DNA of 64,000 nucleotides from Pseudidiomarina halophila (lineage in GTDB: Bacteria > Pseudomonadota > Gammaproteobacteria > Enterobacterales > Alteromonadaceae), in NCBI RefSeq assembly GCF_003987215.1, contig NZ_PIPW01000002.1:248001-312000 (forward strand). Reading direction: 5' to 3'. Position 1 is the first letter of the stretch, and each line of letters starts with the position of its first letter. Positions 1-7,868 of this stretch are shown piece by piece. A program made the translations under genes and the position numbers. A model generated the notes under the pieces. The model was given only the letters and a program-made list of their open reading frames with translations, did not search any database and was not told where the DNA came from.

Positions 1-817
1 TGCCCTTCATCTGTTCCTCGTGGGTGCTGCCGCCTTCGTCATCGATTTGCAGGTCGATTATACACAGCTGCTTTTCCACCAGCGTCACCGGGCCATGCAA
101 AAACTCAGCACTACTAAAGGCTTCCGCATGGATGCTCAACACTTCTTTTAATTTCAAGGCAACTTCGCGGGCAATGGCGTAACCAAAACCGCGGCCTAAT
201 ACCACACAATGTTGCAAGCCCTGAAGTTGTTCTGCCTGTAGCTGTGGGGGTAACTGCTGGGCCTGTCGCAATGCGTCGGGTAAGGCGCTCAGGCCTTCGA
301 GCAATTCGTGATCCTTCTGCCAGTAAGCGCACAACTGACAGAGTGCGCTCAGGCTGGCGAGATAGCTTTTGGTCGCGGCTACTGCCAGTTCCGGCCCCGC
401 ATGCAGGGGTAAAACATCGTCAGCGAGGCGACCCAGCGGCGAATCGACCACATTGACCAGCGCCAGTACGCGGGCGCCGCCGGCTTTGGCGAGCTGGGCT
501 TGTTGCACGATATCGGGGCTTTGCCCGGATTGTGAGATACAAATTGCCAGACAGCCCTCGAGCTTTAACGTGCGCTTGTAGACACCAGCCACCGAGGGGG
601 CGGCGGCAAACACCGGGACGCCACAGCCTACCTCGAACAGGTATTTGGCAAAGACGCCGGCATGATCCGAGGTACCACGGCCGATCATCATGATGGTGCG
701 CGGCGGTATAGCCTGAAGTTCTGCTGCAATTTGCTGGCAACGTTCAGCGTTATTCTCGAGCTGCCGGGCAATAATTTCCGGTGCGGATTTCGCTTCATCC
801 GCCATCTGGTGGCTCAT
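1..817 (-). CDS. nagB-II: SIS-domain glucosamine-6-phosphate deaminase/isomerase (NagB-II type), partial
   Basis: Translation of the minus strand from ATG at 817 stays open to the left edge (272 codons), so the C-terminus is missing; relatives are about 340 residues. It has the two SIS halves of the GlmS isomerase domain without the glutaminase domain: an early GRGTSDHAG phosphate loop, CISQSGQSPD, and later the EVLSIHAEAF and EFLHGP motifs typical of GlmS/AgaS/NagB-II. Known NagB-II proteins convert glucosamine-6-P to fructose-6-P in Shewanella-type N-acetylglucosamine pathways. The start overlaps the stop of the upstream kinase gene (ATGA), so the two are translationally coupled; nagA is expected just beyond the edge, which is inference. 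Sugar specificity (glucosamine versus another amino sugar phosphate) cannot be settled from sequence alone. Confidence 0.8.
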   Translation of the reverse strand, partial: MSHQMADEAKSAPEIIARQLENNAERCQQIAAELQAIPPRTIMMIGRGTSDHAGVFAKYLFEVGCGVPVFAAAPSVAGVYKRTLKLEGCLAICISQSGQSPDIVQQAQLAKAGGARVLALVNVVDSPLGRLADDVLPLHAGPELAVAATKSYLASLSALCQLCAYWQKDHELLEGLSALPDALRQAQQLPPQLQAEQLQGLQHCVVLGRGFGYAIAREVALKLKEVLSIHAEAFSSAEFLHGPVTLVEKQLCIIDLQIDDEGGSTHEEQMKG

Positions 818-1710
818 GATACATCTCCTAAACCGCCGTTCTGATAAAGCAAAATTGCGCCCCATTCCGGGCCAAACTGGGTTGGACGCAGGGCGCTGCG
901 AATGTCTTCGTCAAGCCAGGGTGTCATGGCTTCTGCCACACCGCCGGCGATGACCAGATTGCCGCCACTTAATTGCACGGCTTTGCGGGCGATGTCGCTC
1001 AGATAGCGACTACCGCGTTCAACTAGTGCGCGGGCGGTCGGCTCGTTCTCGCGTGCGAGCTTGAGAATGATTGGGCAAATCTCACCGAACACGCCGGGAT
1101 TAGCTTGAATCAGCCGGTCGACGATATCGGTCGCGCTTTGGCATTGGTAATGACTGCATACAGCTTCGGCCAGTTCGCCGCGCTCGACGACGCCATCGAT
1201 GGCTTCCAGAGTATGCATCACCGCCTGTTTGCCAAGCCAGGCGCCACTGCCCTTATCGCCAAGCAGAAAACCATGGCCACCGAACTGGGTTAGGTTTCCA
1301 TCGACCAGTGCCGCGGCGCATGAACCCGTGCCCATCACTAATACCGCACCATTTTCTCCGGCGTGCGCACCGTACAGGGCGGTGTGCAGGTCGGAGGTAA
1401 AGTGGAATTGCTGGAACGGATGTTGCCATTTGCTTAGTGTTGCAGCTGCTGAGGGCAGGTTAGCGCCGGCTAACCCTGCGCAAACACAAGCGTCGCCCAA
1501 ATAGCGTTGATCAATGTCGGCGGCATCGAAAGCGTTACGGACAGCGCTGAGAATCGATTGCTCAGCGGTGTTACCCTGTCGGGCAATATTGGCTGAACCA
1601 GCGACACCGGAGCCGAGGAGGTCACCCTGTGGGTTGTAGAGTTCAGCGCGGCATTTGGTGCCACCGCCATCAACGCCCACGTAATAGAGAGAAGAGGTTT
1701 TGTGCTTCAT
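814..1710 (-). CDS. nagK: BadF/BadG-family amino-sugar kinase (NagK/MurK-like)
   Basis: A 298-residue cytoplasmic sugar kinase of the ASKHA fold. The first phosphate loop VGVDGGGTKCRAEL is at residues 10-23; later come VCAGLAGAN, the acidic DLHTALYGAH, the second phosphate loop VMGTGSCAAAL, GGHGFLLGDKGSGAWLG and the adenosine motif VIAGGVAEA. Relatives include Shewanella-type GlcNAc kinase and the Clostridium MurK that phosphorylates both GlcNAc and MurNAc. Because MurQ needs MurNAc-6-P and no PTS transporter is present, this enzyme may act on both sugars; that is inference. It is first in an operon with the NagB-II gene and is read divergently from a secreted hydrolase across a candidate operator at 1778-1796. 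Confidence 0.85.
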   Translation of the reverse strand: MKHKTSSLYYVGVDGGGTKCRAELYNPQGDLLGSGVAGSANIARQGNTAEQSILSAVRNAFDAADIDQRYLGDACVCAGLAGANLPSAAATLSKWQHPFQQFHFTSDLHTALYGAHAGENGAVLVMGTGSCAAALVDGNLTQFGGHGFLLGDKGSGAWLGKQAVMHTLEAIDGVVERGELAEAVCSHYQCQSATDIVDRLIQANPGVFGEICPIILKLARENEPTARALVERGSRYLSDIARKAVQLSGGNLVIAGGVAEAMTPWLDEDIRSALRPTQFGPEWGAILLYQNGGLGDVS

Positions 1711-1777
1711 GGCCTCACTTTATAGATTGATTTGTGCCAGCGAATGGTCAACATACTGCCATACTTTGCCCTATGAG

Positions 1778-1796
1778 TTGTAATACTTTATTCTTG
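1778..1796. promoter_or_regulatory. Candidate RpiR/MurR operator, site A
   Basis: The sequence is TTGTAATA-CTT-TATTCTTG, matching 12 of 16 arm positions of the palindrome TTGGAATA-N3-TATTCCAA seen at other murein genes here. It lies in the divergent gap, 68 bp before the kinase ATG and 27 bp before the ATG at 1823, where a bound repressor could block both. It is one of the weaker members; the assignment rests on position and family resemblance. Confidence 0.5.
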
Positions 1797-1822
1797 ATCC
1801 GGGAATAATAAGGAATCGATTG

Positions 1823-3136
1823 ATGAAAAAAACAACAAGTAAGATGTTTCGCGCATTTGCGGGTGCGCTAAGTTTGACCGTGATTATGCCTGCAGCCTAT
1901 GCGCTACAAAGCTCGGATGATCCGCAGGGCGAGGCCTATTATAAGCAAGTCATGGGGGCTGCCCCTCTTGCACCAGCACACCCGGAGATGCGCTGGCAGC
2001 AGTGTGCTCCTACAGTTGCTGCTGATAGTTCGGCTTATCAGACGGTGGCTGAAACCGGCACGGCGGAAGGCTGGGTCGAAGCCAGTGCGCATGACTGGAG
2101 CTATTTTGAGATGCCGGCAGATGCTGGCAAGGTGCTGGTCATTGATTATGCGCGCAAGGGCGATGAGTTAGCGTTCCGCTATCTTGGCAATGCCGAAACC
2201 CATGATGATCTTTACGAGCCGTGGAGTACGTCAAAAATCATGGCGTTCAGCGGTGCGCTGTCGCTGCTAAGTGATAATTTCGCGCAGCCTGACACCCTGG
2301 TGGGCGAGCTTAAGCTTGCCGATTTAATTACCAGCATTCATAGCTACGAAACCTCGGGAGCGGCTGATGGTAATTCCAATGCTTATGCCTATTATCTCGC
2401 TGATCTTGCCGGCCGCGACTATTTAACTGCGCTGTTTCACGACGCCTGGCTCAATATCGGCCAGCCGCAGGTTAAATTCCGCGGTGCTTATGGGCCTGAA
2501 GCCTTTGCGCCGACCGGTGATTACTGGCGCACGCCATCGCGTTCGGTGAAAGCCGCTTTCGTCGCCCGCGACAGCGACCCGGGCATGCTTAGCTACCGCT
2601 GTGAGGATTGCGGTTTAACCGGCAACAAGCCAATGACGACCCTTGCCTCAGCGGAATTTTTAAAGCGTCTGGCAAGCCACAAACGGGTACCGCAAACGCA
2701 GCTGCCAGGTCTTTCTGATGATGCAGTGATGATGCTGTTTTACGGACCCGGGCATAGCGAAAACAGCGCAAATGCCGGCGGTATGATGGCGGGCGCGAGT
2801 TTAATGCCGCACCGTGCGATCGCTGCGGCACTGCAGACGCACTTACCGGAACTTGAGGGATTGAGTACGCAACAGGTGTTAGATCAAGCGACCAATGGTA
2901 ACTGGCGCATCTTCCATAAACTTGGTGCTGGACCTAGCGAAACCCGTGGCACCAGTGAAGTGGTGGCGCTTGCCCATATTTGCTTACCCTTAGCTGCCGG
3001 CACGCGCGAATTTACTGTTGCCGCGCAAGCCTCTGTCAAAGGCGACAGCTATGAAAACGTAGGCTTTGCTGGCGCCAAACTTGAGCAATTGCTGAAAGAA
3101 ACCGTACAGCAGATCCTGACAAATCCCCCACAGTAG
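1823..3136 (+). CDS. Secreted serine beta-lactamase/PBP-fold hydrolase
   Basis: A 437-residue protein starting at ATG 1823, preceded by AAGGA at 1810-1814; an in-frame TTG at 1820 is less likely. A signal peptide ends near AAYA-LQ (about residue 28). The serine-hydrolase fold is suggested by STSK (SxxK, in WSTSKIMAFSG), SNAYAYYLAD as a possible second element, and a late KLG triad in HKLGAGPSETRGTSE. Cysteines in RCEDC and near both ends could form disulfides. Class A-like proteins of this kind act on D-Ala peptides or beta-lactams; in a murein locus a DD-peptidase or muropeptide hydrolase role is more plausible than antibiotic resistance. The exact family is not recognised and no function is claimed beyond the fold. 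Confidence 0.6.
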   Translation: MKKTTSKMFRAFAGALSLTVIMPAAYALQSSDDPQGEAYYKQVMGAAPLAPAHPEMRWQQCAPTVAADSSAYQTVAETGTAEGWVEASAHDWSYFEMPADAGKVLVIDYARKGDELAFRYLGNAETHDDLYEPWSTSKIMAFSGALSLLSDNFAQPDTLVGELKLADLITSIHSYETSGAADGNSNAYAYYLADLAGRDYLTALFHDAWLNIGQPQVKFRGAYGPEAFAPTGDYWRTPSRSVKAAFVARDSDPGMLSYRCEDCGLTGNKPMTTLASAEFLKRLASHKRVPQTQLPGLSDDAVMMLFYGPGHSENSANAGGMMAGASLMPHRAIAAALQTHLPELEGLSTQQVLDQATNGNWRIFHKLGAGPSETRGTSEVVALAHICLPLAAGTREFTVAAQASVKGDSYENVGFAGAKLEQLLKETVQQILTNPPQ

Positions 3137-3144
3137 CGGGCTAC

Positions 3145-3178
3145 GGAAAGGAGGGGCTGCCCCTTCTTTCCCTATTTT
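3145..3178 (+). terminator. Rho-independent terminator after the serine hydrolase gene
   Basis: A 12-bp stem (GGAAAGGAGGGG at 3145-3156 with CCCCTTCTTTCC at 3160-3171, one G-U pair, loop of three) is followed by CTATTTT. It lies nine bases after the TAG/flanking stop region and before the operator of the symporter gene, so it separates the two transcription units. Confidence 0.75.
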
Positions 3179-3200
3179 CTATTCCTGGTATACATTAAAG

Positions 3201-3219
3201 TTGGAATAATCTATTCTAA
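3201..3219. promoter_or_regulatory. Candidate RpiR/MurR operator, site B
   Basis: TTGGAATA-ATC-TATTCTAA matches 15 of 16 arm positions of the shared palindrome and is the best three-base-spacer copy. It ends 30 bp before the ATG of the symporter gene, so a bound repressor would cover the promoter/transcription start of the symporter-murQ-namZ operon. Confidence 0.7.
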
Positions 3220-3249
3220 GCGGTAAATCACTTAACCCGAAACGTCTTT

Positions 3250-4830
3250 ATGCTCGGTTACTATTCTTTCGCTGATGTACTGGTTTTCATCGCTTACGGG
3301 CTGGTTTTGCTCGGCAGTGGCTGGTTGTTTAACCGCCGCAATAAGTCGACGCAGGATTACTTCCTGGGCGGCAATAAGATGCCCATGTGGGTGGTGGCGA
3401 TTTCGGTGCTGGCGACGTCGCAGTCGGCGGCCACGTTTCTTGGTGGTCCGGACCAGGGCTACCGCGGTGATCTGACTTATCTGGCTACTAACATCGGTGC
3501 TTTCATTGCCGTGGGCTTTGTTGCCATCTTTCTGATCCCGAAATTCTATCAGTTTAAGGTCTACACGGTTTACGAGCTGCTGGAACAACGCTTTGGTAGC
3601 GCGGCGAAACGCCAGGCCGGTGTTATGTACCTGTTCGGCCGTATTTTTGCCAGCGGCGCGCGGCTTTATATGGCAGCTATTGCCGTGGCGATGATTCTGT
3701 TTGGTGACTTTGACGCCAGCAGTGTCATTGCCGCAACTCTTATCATTACCCTCGCGGGTTTGCTGTACACAGTGTATGGTGGCATCCGCACCGTTATCTA
3801 TTCAGACGTACTGCAAGCGGGTATCTATGTGAGCGCCGCTATTGCTGTCATCATTGTGCTCTATAACGCTATCCCTATTGGCTTTAGCGAGCTGGTGACA
3901 GCGTTGCAGAATCCTGCTCCGGGCGAGCCGTCGAAGCTGAAACTGATCGATACCGACGTGGATTTCAGCAGCTCAGGGGTATTCAATATCTGGTCAGTGC
4001 TGACCGGTTTCGTGCTGCTTAATATTGCCGCCTTTGGTCTCGACCAGGACATGACGCAACGTGTGCTGACCTGTAAAAATGCCAAAGAAGGCAGCAAAGC
4101 CATGCTGATGTCAGTGGTCATGGTGATCCCGGTTATGCTGCTGTTTATCGTGATCGGCTTATTGCTGTATATCTACTACCAACGGCCAGATATTATGGCA
4201 AGTGGGCAGGATGACGGACCGGTACCGACCTTTGCCGGTGAAGCTGTCACTATTTTCATGTATTACGTGTTGACGGAGATCCCCGCCGGTGTTCGTGGGC
4301 TGGTCACTATAGGTATTATTGCCGCAGCGCTTTCGACCCTGAACTCAGGTCTAAACTCAATGTCGAGCGTACTGATCCAGGATATCTACCGGCCGTGGAA
4401 GTTGCGCCGCGATGCCAGTGCCAGCGACACACACTTTGTGCGGGCGGGGCAGCTCGGGATGACGGTTGTTGCCGCCGCCTTAGCGCTTATGGCTTGCTTG
4501 TGCTACTACTGGCAGCAATACACCGATACGCCGCTGTTGCAGTTTGCCTTAAGCGTTATGGTGTTTTCGTACAGTGGCTTGCTGGGCGTGTACTTCGTCA
4601 CTTTATTTAGCAAGCGCGGCAGCCCCGCTTCGGTGGCCGCAGCATTGGTCATAGGCTTTATCGTACCTTTACTGATGCAACCTTATGTTATGGATGCAAT
4701 TTGGCCAGCGGCCTGGGTGACCGATATCGGCTTTACCTGGCAGCTTATGATTGGCACCGCAATTTCGACCTTAATTTGTTTGACCGGCTCGTCAGCTAAG
4801 GGAGCTCATGTCGACGAGCCTAACCAATAA
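3250..4830 (+). CDS. SSS-family sodium:solute symporter, probable amino-sugar (MurNAc) importer
   Basis: A 526-residue inner-membrane protein with about 13 hydrophobic segments and the solute:sodium symporter signature: the early [24 protein letters not shown], then [20 protein letters not shown], and [21 protein letters not shown]. The family couples sodium entry to uptake of sugars, sialic acid, amino acids and similar solutes. It sits where MurP (the PTS MurNAc permease) would be in an enterobacterial murQ operon: murQ follows after eight bases and namZ overlaps murQ. The inferred substrate is therefore MurNAc or a small muropeptide sugar, taken up without phosphorylation. The start has no strong ribosome site. 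Confidence 0.85.
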   Translation: MLGYYSFADVLVFIAYGLVLLGSGWLFNRRNKSTQDYFLGGNKMPMWVVAISVLATSQSAATFLGGPDQGYRGDLTYLATNIGAFIAVGFVAIFLIPKFYQFKVYTVYELLEQRFGSAAKRQAGVMYLFGRIFASGARLYMAAIAVAMILFGDFDASSVIAATLIITLAGLLYTVYGGIRTVIYSDVLQAGIYVSAAIAVIIVLYNAIPIGFSELVTALQNPAPGEPSKLKLIDTDVDFSSSGVFNIWSVLTGFVLLNIAAFGLDQDMTQRVLTCKNAKEGSKAMLMSVVMVIPVMLLFIVIGLLLYIYYQRPDIMASGQDDGPVPTFAGEAVTIFMYYVLTEIPAGVRGLVTIGIIAAALSTLNSGLNSMSSVLIQDIYRPWKLRRDASASDTHFVRAGQLGMTVVAAALALMACLCYYWQQYTDTPLLQFALSVMVFSYSGLLGVYFVTLFSKRGSPASVAAALVIGFIVPLLMQPYVMDAIWPAAWVTDIGFTWQLMIGTAISTLICLTGSSAKGAHVDEPNQ

Positions 4831-4838
4831 GAGTAGCT

Positions 4839-5771
4839 ATGGAAGATTCGAACCGCACCGCCGAATTGCTGGCACAGTTAAATAAAATCGTCTCCGAAGG
4901 GCGCAACCCAGAGACGATGGAAATCGATATCCTTTCGAGTGAAGGGATCCTGCGCAAAATTAATCATGAAGATGCCCGTGTGGCACCCGCGGTATCCACG
5001 CAAATACCCAGTATCGCTGAAGCGGTGGATGCTATTGTCGAACGCTTACAGAGGGGCGGCCGGTTGTTTTACATCGGCGCCGGCACCAGTGGTCGCTTAG
5101 GCATTCTGGATGCGGTCGAGTGCCGGCCAACCTTTAGCGTGCCGGACGATCTGGTGCAGGGCATCATCGCCGGTGGCGAGCACGCCATTCAGTTTGCGGT
5201 CGAAGGTGCTGAGGATGACCGCGATGCCGGTGTCGCTGACGTGAAAGCTGTCAATTTAAGTGACAATGACGTGCTGGTCGGGCTTTCGGCGAGTGGCCGC
5301 ACGCCTTATGTTGTCGCCGCGCTCGAATACGCCAACAGTATCGGTTGTGTGAGTGTCTCAGTAACCTGCAATCCGGATTCGCCATTGATGACCACTGCGC
5401 AGATTGGTATTTGCCCGGTAGTGGGCCCAGAAGCCTTAACCGGCTCCACCCGCATGAAATCGGGTACCGCGCAGAAACTGGTACTGAATATGCTTAGTAC
5501 CGCCAGTATGATCCGGCTGGGCAAAACCTACGAAAACCTGATGGTGGATGTTAACGCGAGCAATGAGAAGTTGCGGGCACGGGCGATTCGTATCGTGATG
5601 CAAGCCACCGATTGCAGCCGCGAAACTGCAGAAGAAGCGCTCAAAGCCGCGAAAAACCGCGCTAAACTGGCCATATTGATGATTTTAACCGGCGCTGAAC
5701 TAGATGAGGCCGAATCACTCCTGGCCCAGCAAGATGGCTTTTTACGTCGTGCAGTGGAGCAGAAATCATGA
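4839..5771 (+). CDS. murQ: N-acetylmuramic acid 6-phosphate etherase MurQ
   Basis: A 310-residue SIS-domain enzyme with the family signature [20 protein letters not shown] (starting near residue 80, containing the conserved catalytic glutamate region), [15 protein letters not shown] and [17 protein letters not shown]. MurQ cleaves the D-lactyl ether of MurNAc-6-P to give GlcNAc-6-P and D-lactate in the cytoplasm. Full length compared with E. coli MurQ (298). It lies eight bases after the symporter gene and overlaps the next gene at ATGA, so the three form an operon. Its D-lactate product matches the D-lactate dehydrogenase encoded 2 kb away. Confidence 0.97.
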   Translation: MEDSNRTAELLAQLNKIVSEGRNPETMEIDILSSEGILRKINHEDARVAPAVSTQIPSIAEAVDAIVERLQRGGRLFYIGAGTSGRLGILDAVECRPTFSVPDDLVQGIIAGGEHAIQFAVEGAEDDRDAGVADVKAVNLSDNDVLVGLSASGRTPYVVAALEYANSIGCVSVSVTCNPDSPLMTTAQIGICPVVGPEALTGSTRMKSGTAQKLVLNMLSTASMIRLGKTYENLMVDVNASNEKLRARAIRIVMQATDCSRETAEEALKAAKNRAKLAILMILTGAELDEAESLLAQQDGFLRRAVEQKS

Positions 5772-6937
5772 GGATGCTGGTCCGGATAATGGTTCTGATT
5801 GGCTTTATTGGTGTCACATTAACGGGCTGTAGCAGTGCTGAAACAGACGTTCGGGTCGGCGCTGAACGCGCAAGTGAGTACTTACCCCTATTGAGCGGTA
5901 AGCGTGTCGCTTTGGTGGTCAATCAGACCTCGCGGGTGGGTGAGCAGCACCTGGTCGATTACTTGCTGGAGCAAGATGTCGAAGTGGTCAAAGTGCTGGC
6001 GCCGGAACACGGCTTCCGCGGTGATGCTGGCGCTGGCGAAACCATCAATGACGCGCTCGATCCACGCACCGGGCTGCCGATTCTGTCCATCTATGGCAAA
6101 ACCAAGAAACCCTCGGCGGAAATGCTGGCGGATGTCGATACCATCATCTTCGATATTCAGGATGTCGGGGCACGATTTTATACCTATATCAGCACCATGC
6201 ACTATGTGATGGAAGCGGCGGCGGAGCAAGGTATTGCTATGCTGGTACTGGATCGGCCGAATCCGAACGGCGCCTATGTGGATGGTCCCGTGTTAGATCC
6301 AGCCTTTCAGTCGTTCGTCGGTATGCACGAAATTCCGCTACTGCACGGCATGACCGTCGGTGAGTTAGCACAGATGATCAAGGGCGAGGACTGGATTAAT
6401 GCCGCCGACGACCTCGAGTTAATCGTAGTTCCGGTGGCTGACTATGAGCGCACGCAGCCTTATGTGTTACCCGTAGCGCCGAGTCCGAACTTGCCAAATG
6501 CGCAGGCGATTCAGTTGTATCCTTCGTTGTGCCTGTTTGAGGCAACCGCCGTTAGCATTGGCCGTGGTACGGACTTTCCGTTTCAGGTCATGGGCCATGA
6601 CGAAGTGCATTTAGGCGAATTTAAATTTAGCCCGCGCAGCATGCCAAACAGTGCCCCGTCGCCGAAATTAGAAGGGCAAACCGTTTACGGGAAAGATCTG
6701 CGCGAAAGTGACCTGCACGGTCTAGATTTAGGCTTGTTCATTGCTGCCTATCAAAAGTTCGATGCTGCGGGCGTGACATTTTTTACCGCGCCGGACTTTA
6801 TGGATAAGCTGAGTGGCACCGACACCTTGCGTAAAGCCATTATCGCAGGACAGTCGGAAGCTGAGATTCGTGACAGCTGGCAAGCAGACCTTGCCGCGTT
6901 TAAAAAGCGGCGTCAGCCATACCTGCTGTATCCGTAA
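5768..6937 (+). CDS. namZ: DUF1343 lipoprotein, exo-beta-N-acetylmuramidase NamZ type
   Basis: A 389-residue lipoprotein precursor with lipobox LTGC (cysteine near residue 19). The DUF1343/GH171 core is clear: [28 protein letters not shown] (glutamate probably catalytic), [29 protein letters not shown] and [11 protein letters not shown]. Bacillus NamZ removes terminal MurNAc from murein ends. The start overlaps the murQ stop, and the gene ends 13 bases from the convergent regulator gene. Placement next to murQ and a MurNAc-capable importer supports release of MurNAc in the periplasm or at the outer membrane. Confidence 0.88.
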   Translation: MRMLVRIMVLIGFIGVTLTGCSSAETDVRVGAERASEYLPLLSGKRVALVVNQTSRVGEQHLVDYLLEQDVEVVKVLAPEHGFRGDAGAGETINDALDPRTGLPILSIYGKTKKPSAEMLADVDTIIFDIQDVGARFYTYISTMHYVMEAAAEQGIAMLVLDRPNPNGAYVDGPVLDPAFQSFVGMHEIPLLHGMTVGELAQMIKGEDWINAADDLELIVVPVADYERTQPYVLPVAPSPNLPNAQAIQLYPSLCLFEATAVSIGRGTDFPFQVMGHDEVHLGEFKFSPRSMPNSAPSPKLEGQTVYGKDLRESDLHGLDLGLFIAAYQKFDAAGVTFFTAPDFMDKLSGTDTLRKAIIAGQSEAEIRDSWQADLAAFKKRRQPYLLYP

Positions 6938-6949
6938 TCAAGCAAAGAA

Positions 6950-7798
6950 TCAGCCGCCACGCAGGCGCTGAAATGCTTTGTTGGTTTGCGCGAGAGTCGT
7001 GCGGCCGGCTTCGGAAGCTTGTATCAGCGCAATGAACAGCAAGTCGATGATAAGGTTTTGTGCGGTGCGCGCATGAATAGAAGAAAGTCGTGTCGACTCG
7101 CTTTCTGCCACTGAGTAAAGTTTGACGTCGGCCAACTGGCTGACCGCGGTTTTGCCATAGCGGGTGATAGAAATAATCTGGCATTTATGCCGTTGCGCTT
7201 CTTTAATCACTCGTGTGACTTCGCGCGTGGTGCCCGACTCACTGATGGCAATCACCACATCGCTGGCTGACAAGGTAGCGGCAATGGCCAACTGGATATG
7301 ACTATCGGCGTCGGCTTGTGCTTGCAGTCCTAGTTTTTGCAGTTTGTAGCAGAGATCTTTACAGACCAGTGCGGAACCGCCGACCCCGCTGACCAGAATA
7401 CGATGGGCACCGAGCAAGCGCTGTACGGCATCGGTAAAGGCTTCTTTCTCGTTAAGGTTGCGGGTTTCGCTGAGCACGTTAATTTTGCCGGCCAGCAACT
7501 TATCCGCCATGTCGTTAAAGTCATCGTCCAGGGTGATTTCGCCGTGTAAGCGGGCCGCCTGATGAGCTTTTTTGTTCAGTGCATCGACCACCGATAATTT
7601 AAACGCCGGGTAACCTTTGTATCCCAGTTTCTGGGCAAATTTGACTACGCTGGACTGGCTTACGCCAACGGTTTTTGCCAGCTGCGACGACGACATGTCG
7701 CGCATGGCACTAGGTGAGGCCAGGGTGAATGAGGCAAGCTTGGCTTCGCTGGCCGATAATGAATGCTGTATGGCTTTTATTTTCGCAAATGCGGACAT
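6950..7798 (-). CDS. murR: RpiR-family regulator, MurR-like
   Basis: A 282-residue regulator: an N-terminal helix-turn-helix (about residues 1-77, SSSQLAKTVGVSQSSVVKFAQKLGYKGYPAFK) and a C-terminal SIS domain (about 110-260, with LVSGVGGSA, AISESGTTREV and IISITRYGKTAVSQLAD). MurR proteins repress MurNAc genes and are relieved by MurNAc-6-P, sensed by the SIS domain. It is read divergently from the D-lactate dehydrogenase gene; a copy of the shared palindrome ends only 14 bp before its ATG, implying autoregulation. It is convergent with namZ. Confidence 0.88.
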   Translation of the reverse strand: MSAFAKIKAIQHSLSASEAKLASFTLASPSAMRDMSSSQLAKTVGVSQSSVVKFAQKLGYKGYPAFKLSVVDALNKKAHQAARLHGEITLDDDFNDMADKLLAGKINVLSETRNLNEKEAFTDAVQRLLGAHRILVSGVGGSALVCKDLCYKLQKLGLQAQADADSHIQLAIAATLSASDVVIAISESGTTREVTRVIKEAQRHKCQIISITRYGKTAVSQLADVKLYSVAESESTRLSSIHARTAQNLIIDLLFIALIQASEAGRTTLAQTNKAFQRLRGG

Positions 7799-7811
7799 GA
7801 TGTCCTACCCT

Positions 7812-7830
7812 GTGGAATTATTTATTCAAA
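7812..7830. promoter_or_regulatory. Candidate RpiR/MurR operator, site C
   Basis: GTGGAATT-ATT-TATTCAAA matches 13 of 16 arm positions of the shared palindrome. It lies in the 70-bp divergent gap, 13 bp from the regulator ATG (7798) and 38 bp before the GTG of the D-lactate dehydrogenase gene, suitable for control of both. Confidence 0.6.
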
Positions 7831-7868
7831 TATAAACGAGTTGAAGCGAATATCAAAAGGAGTTTCTG

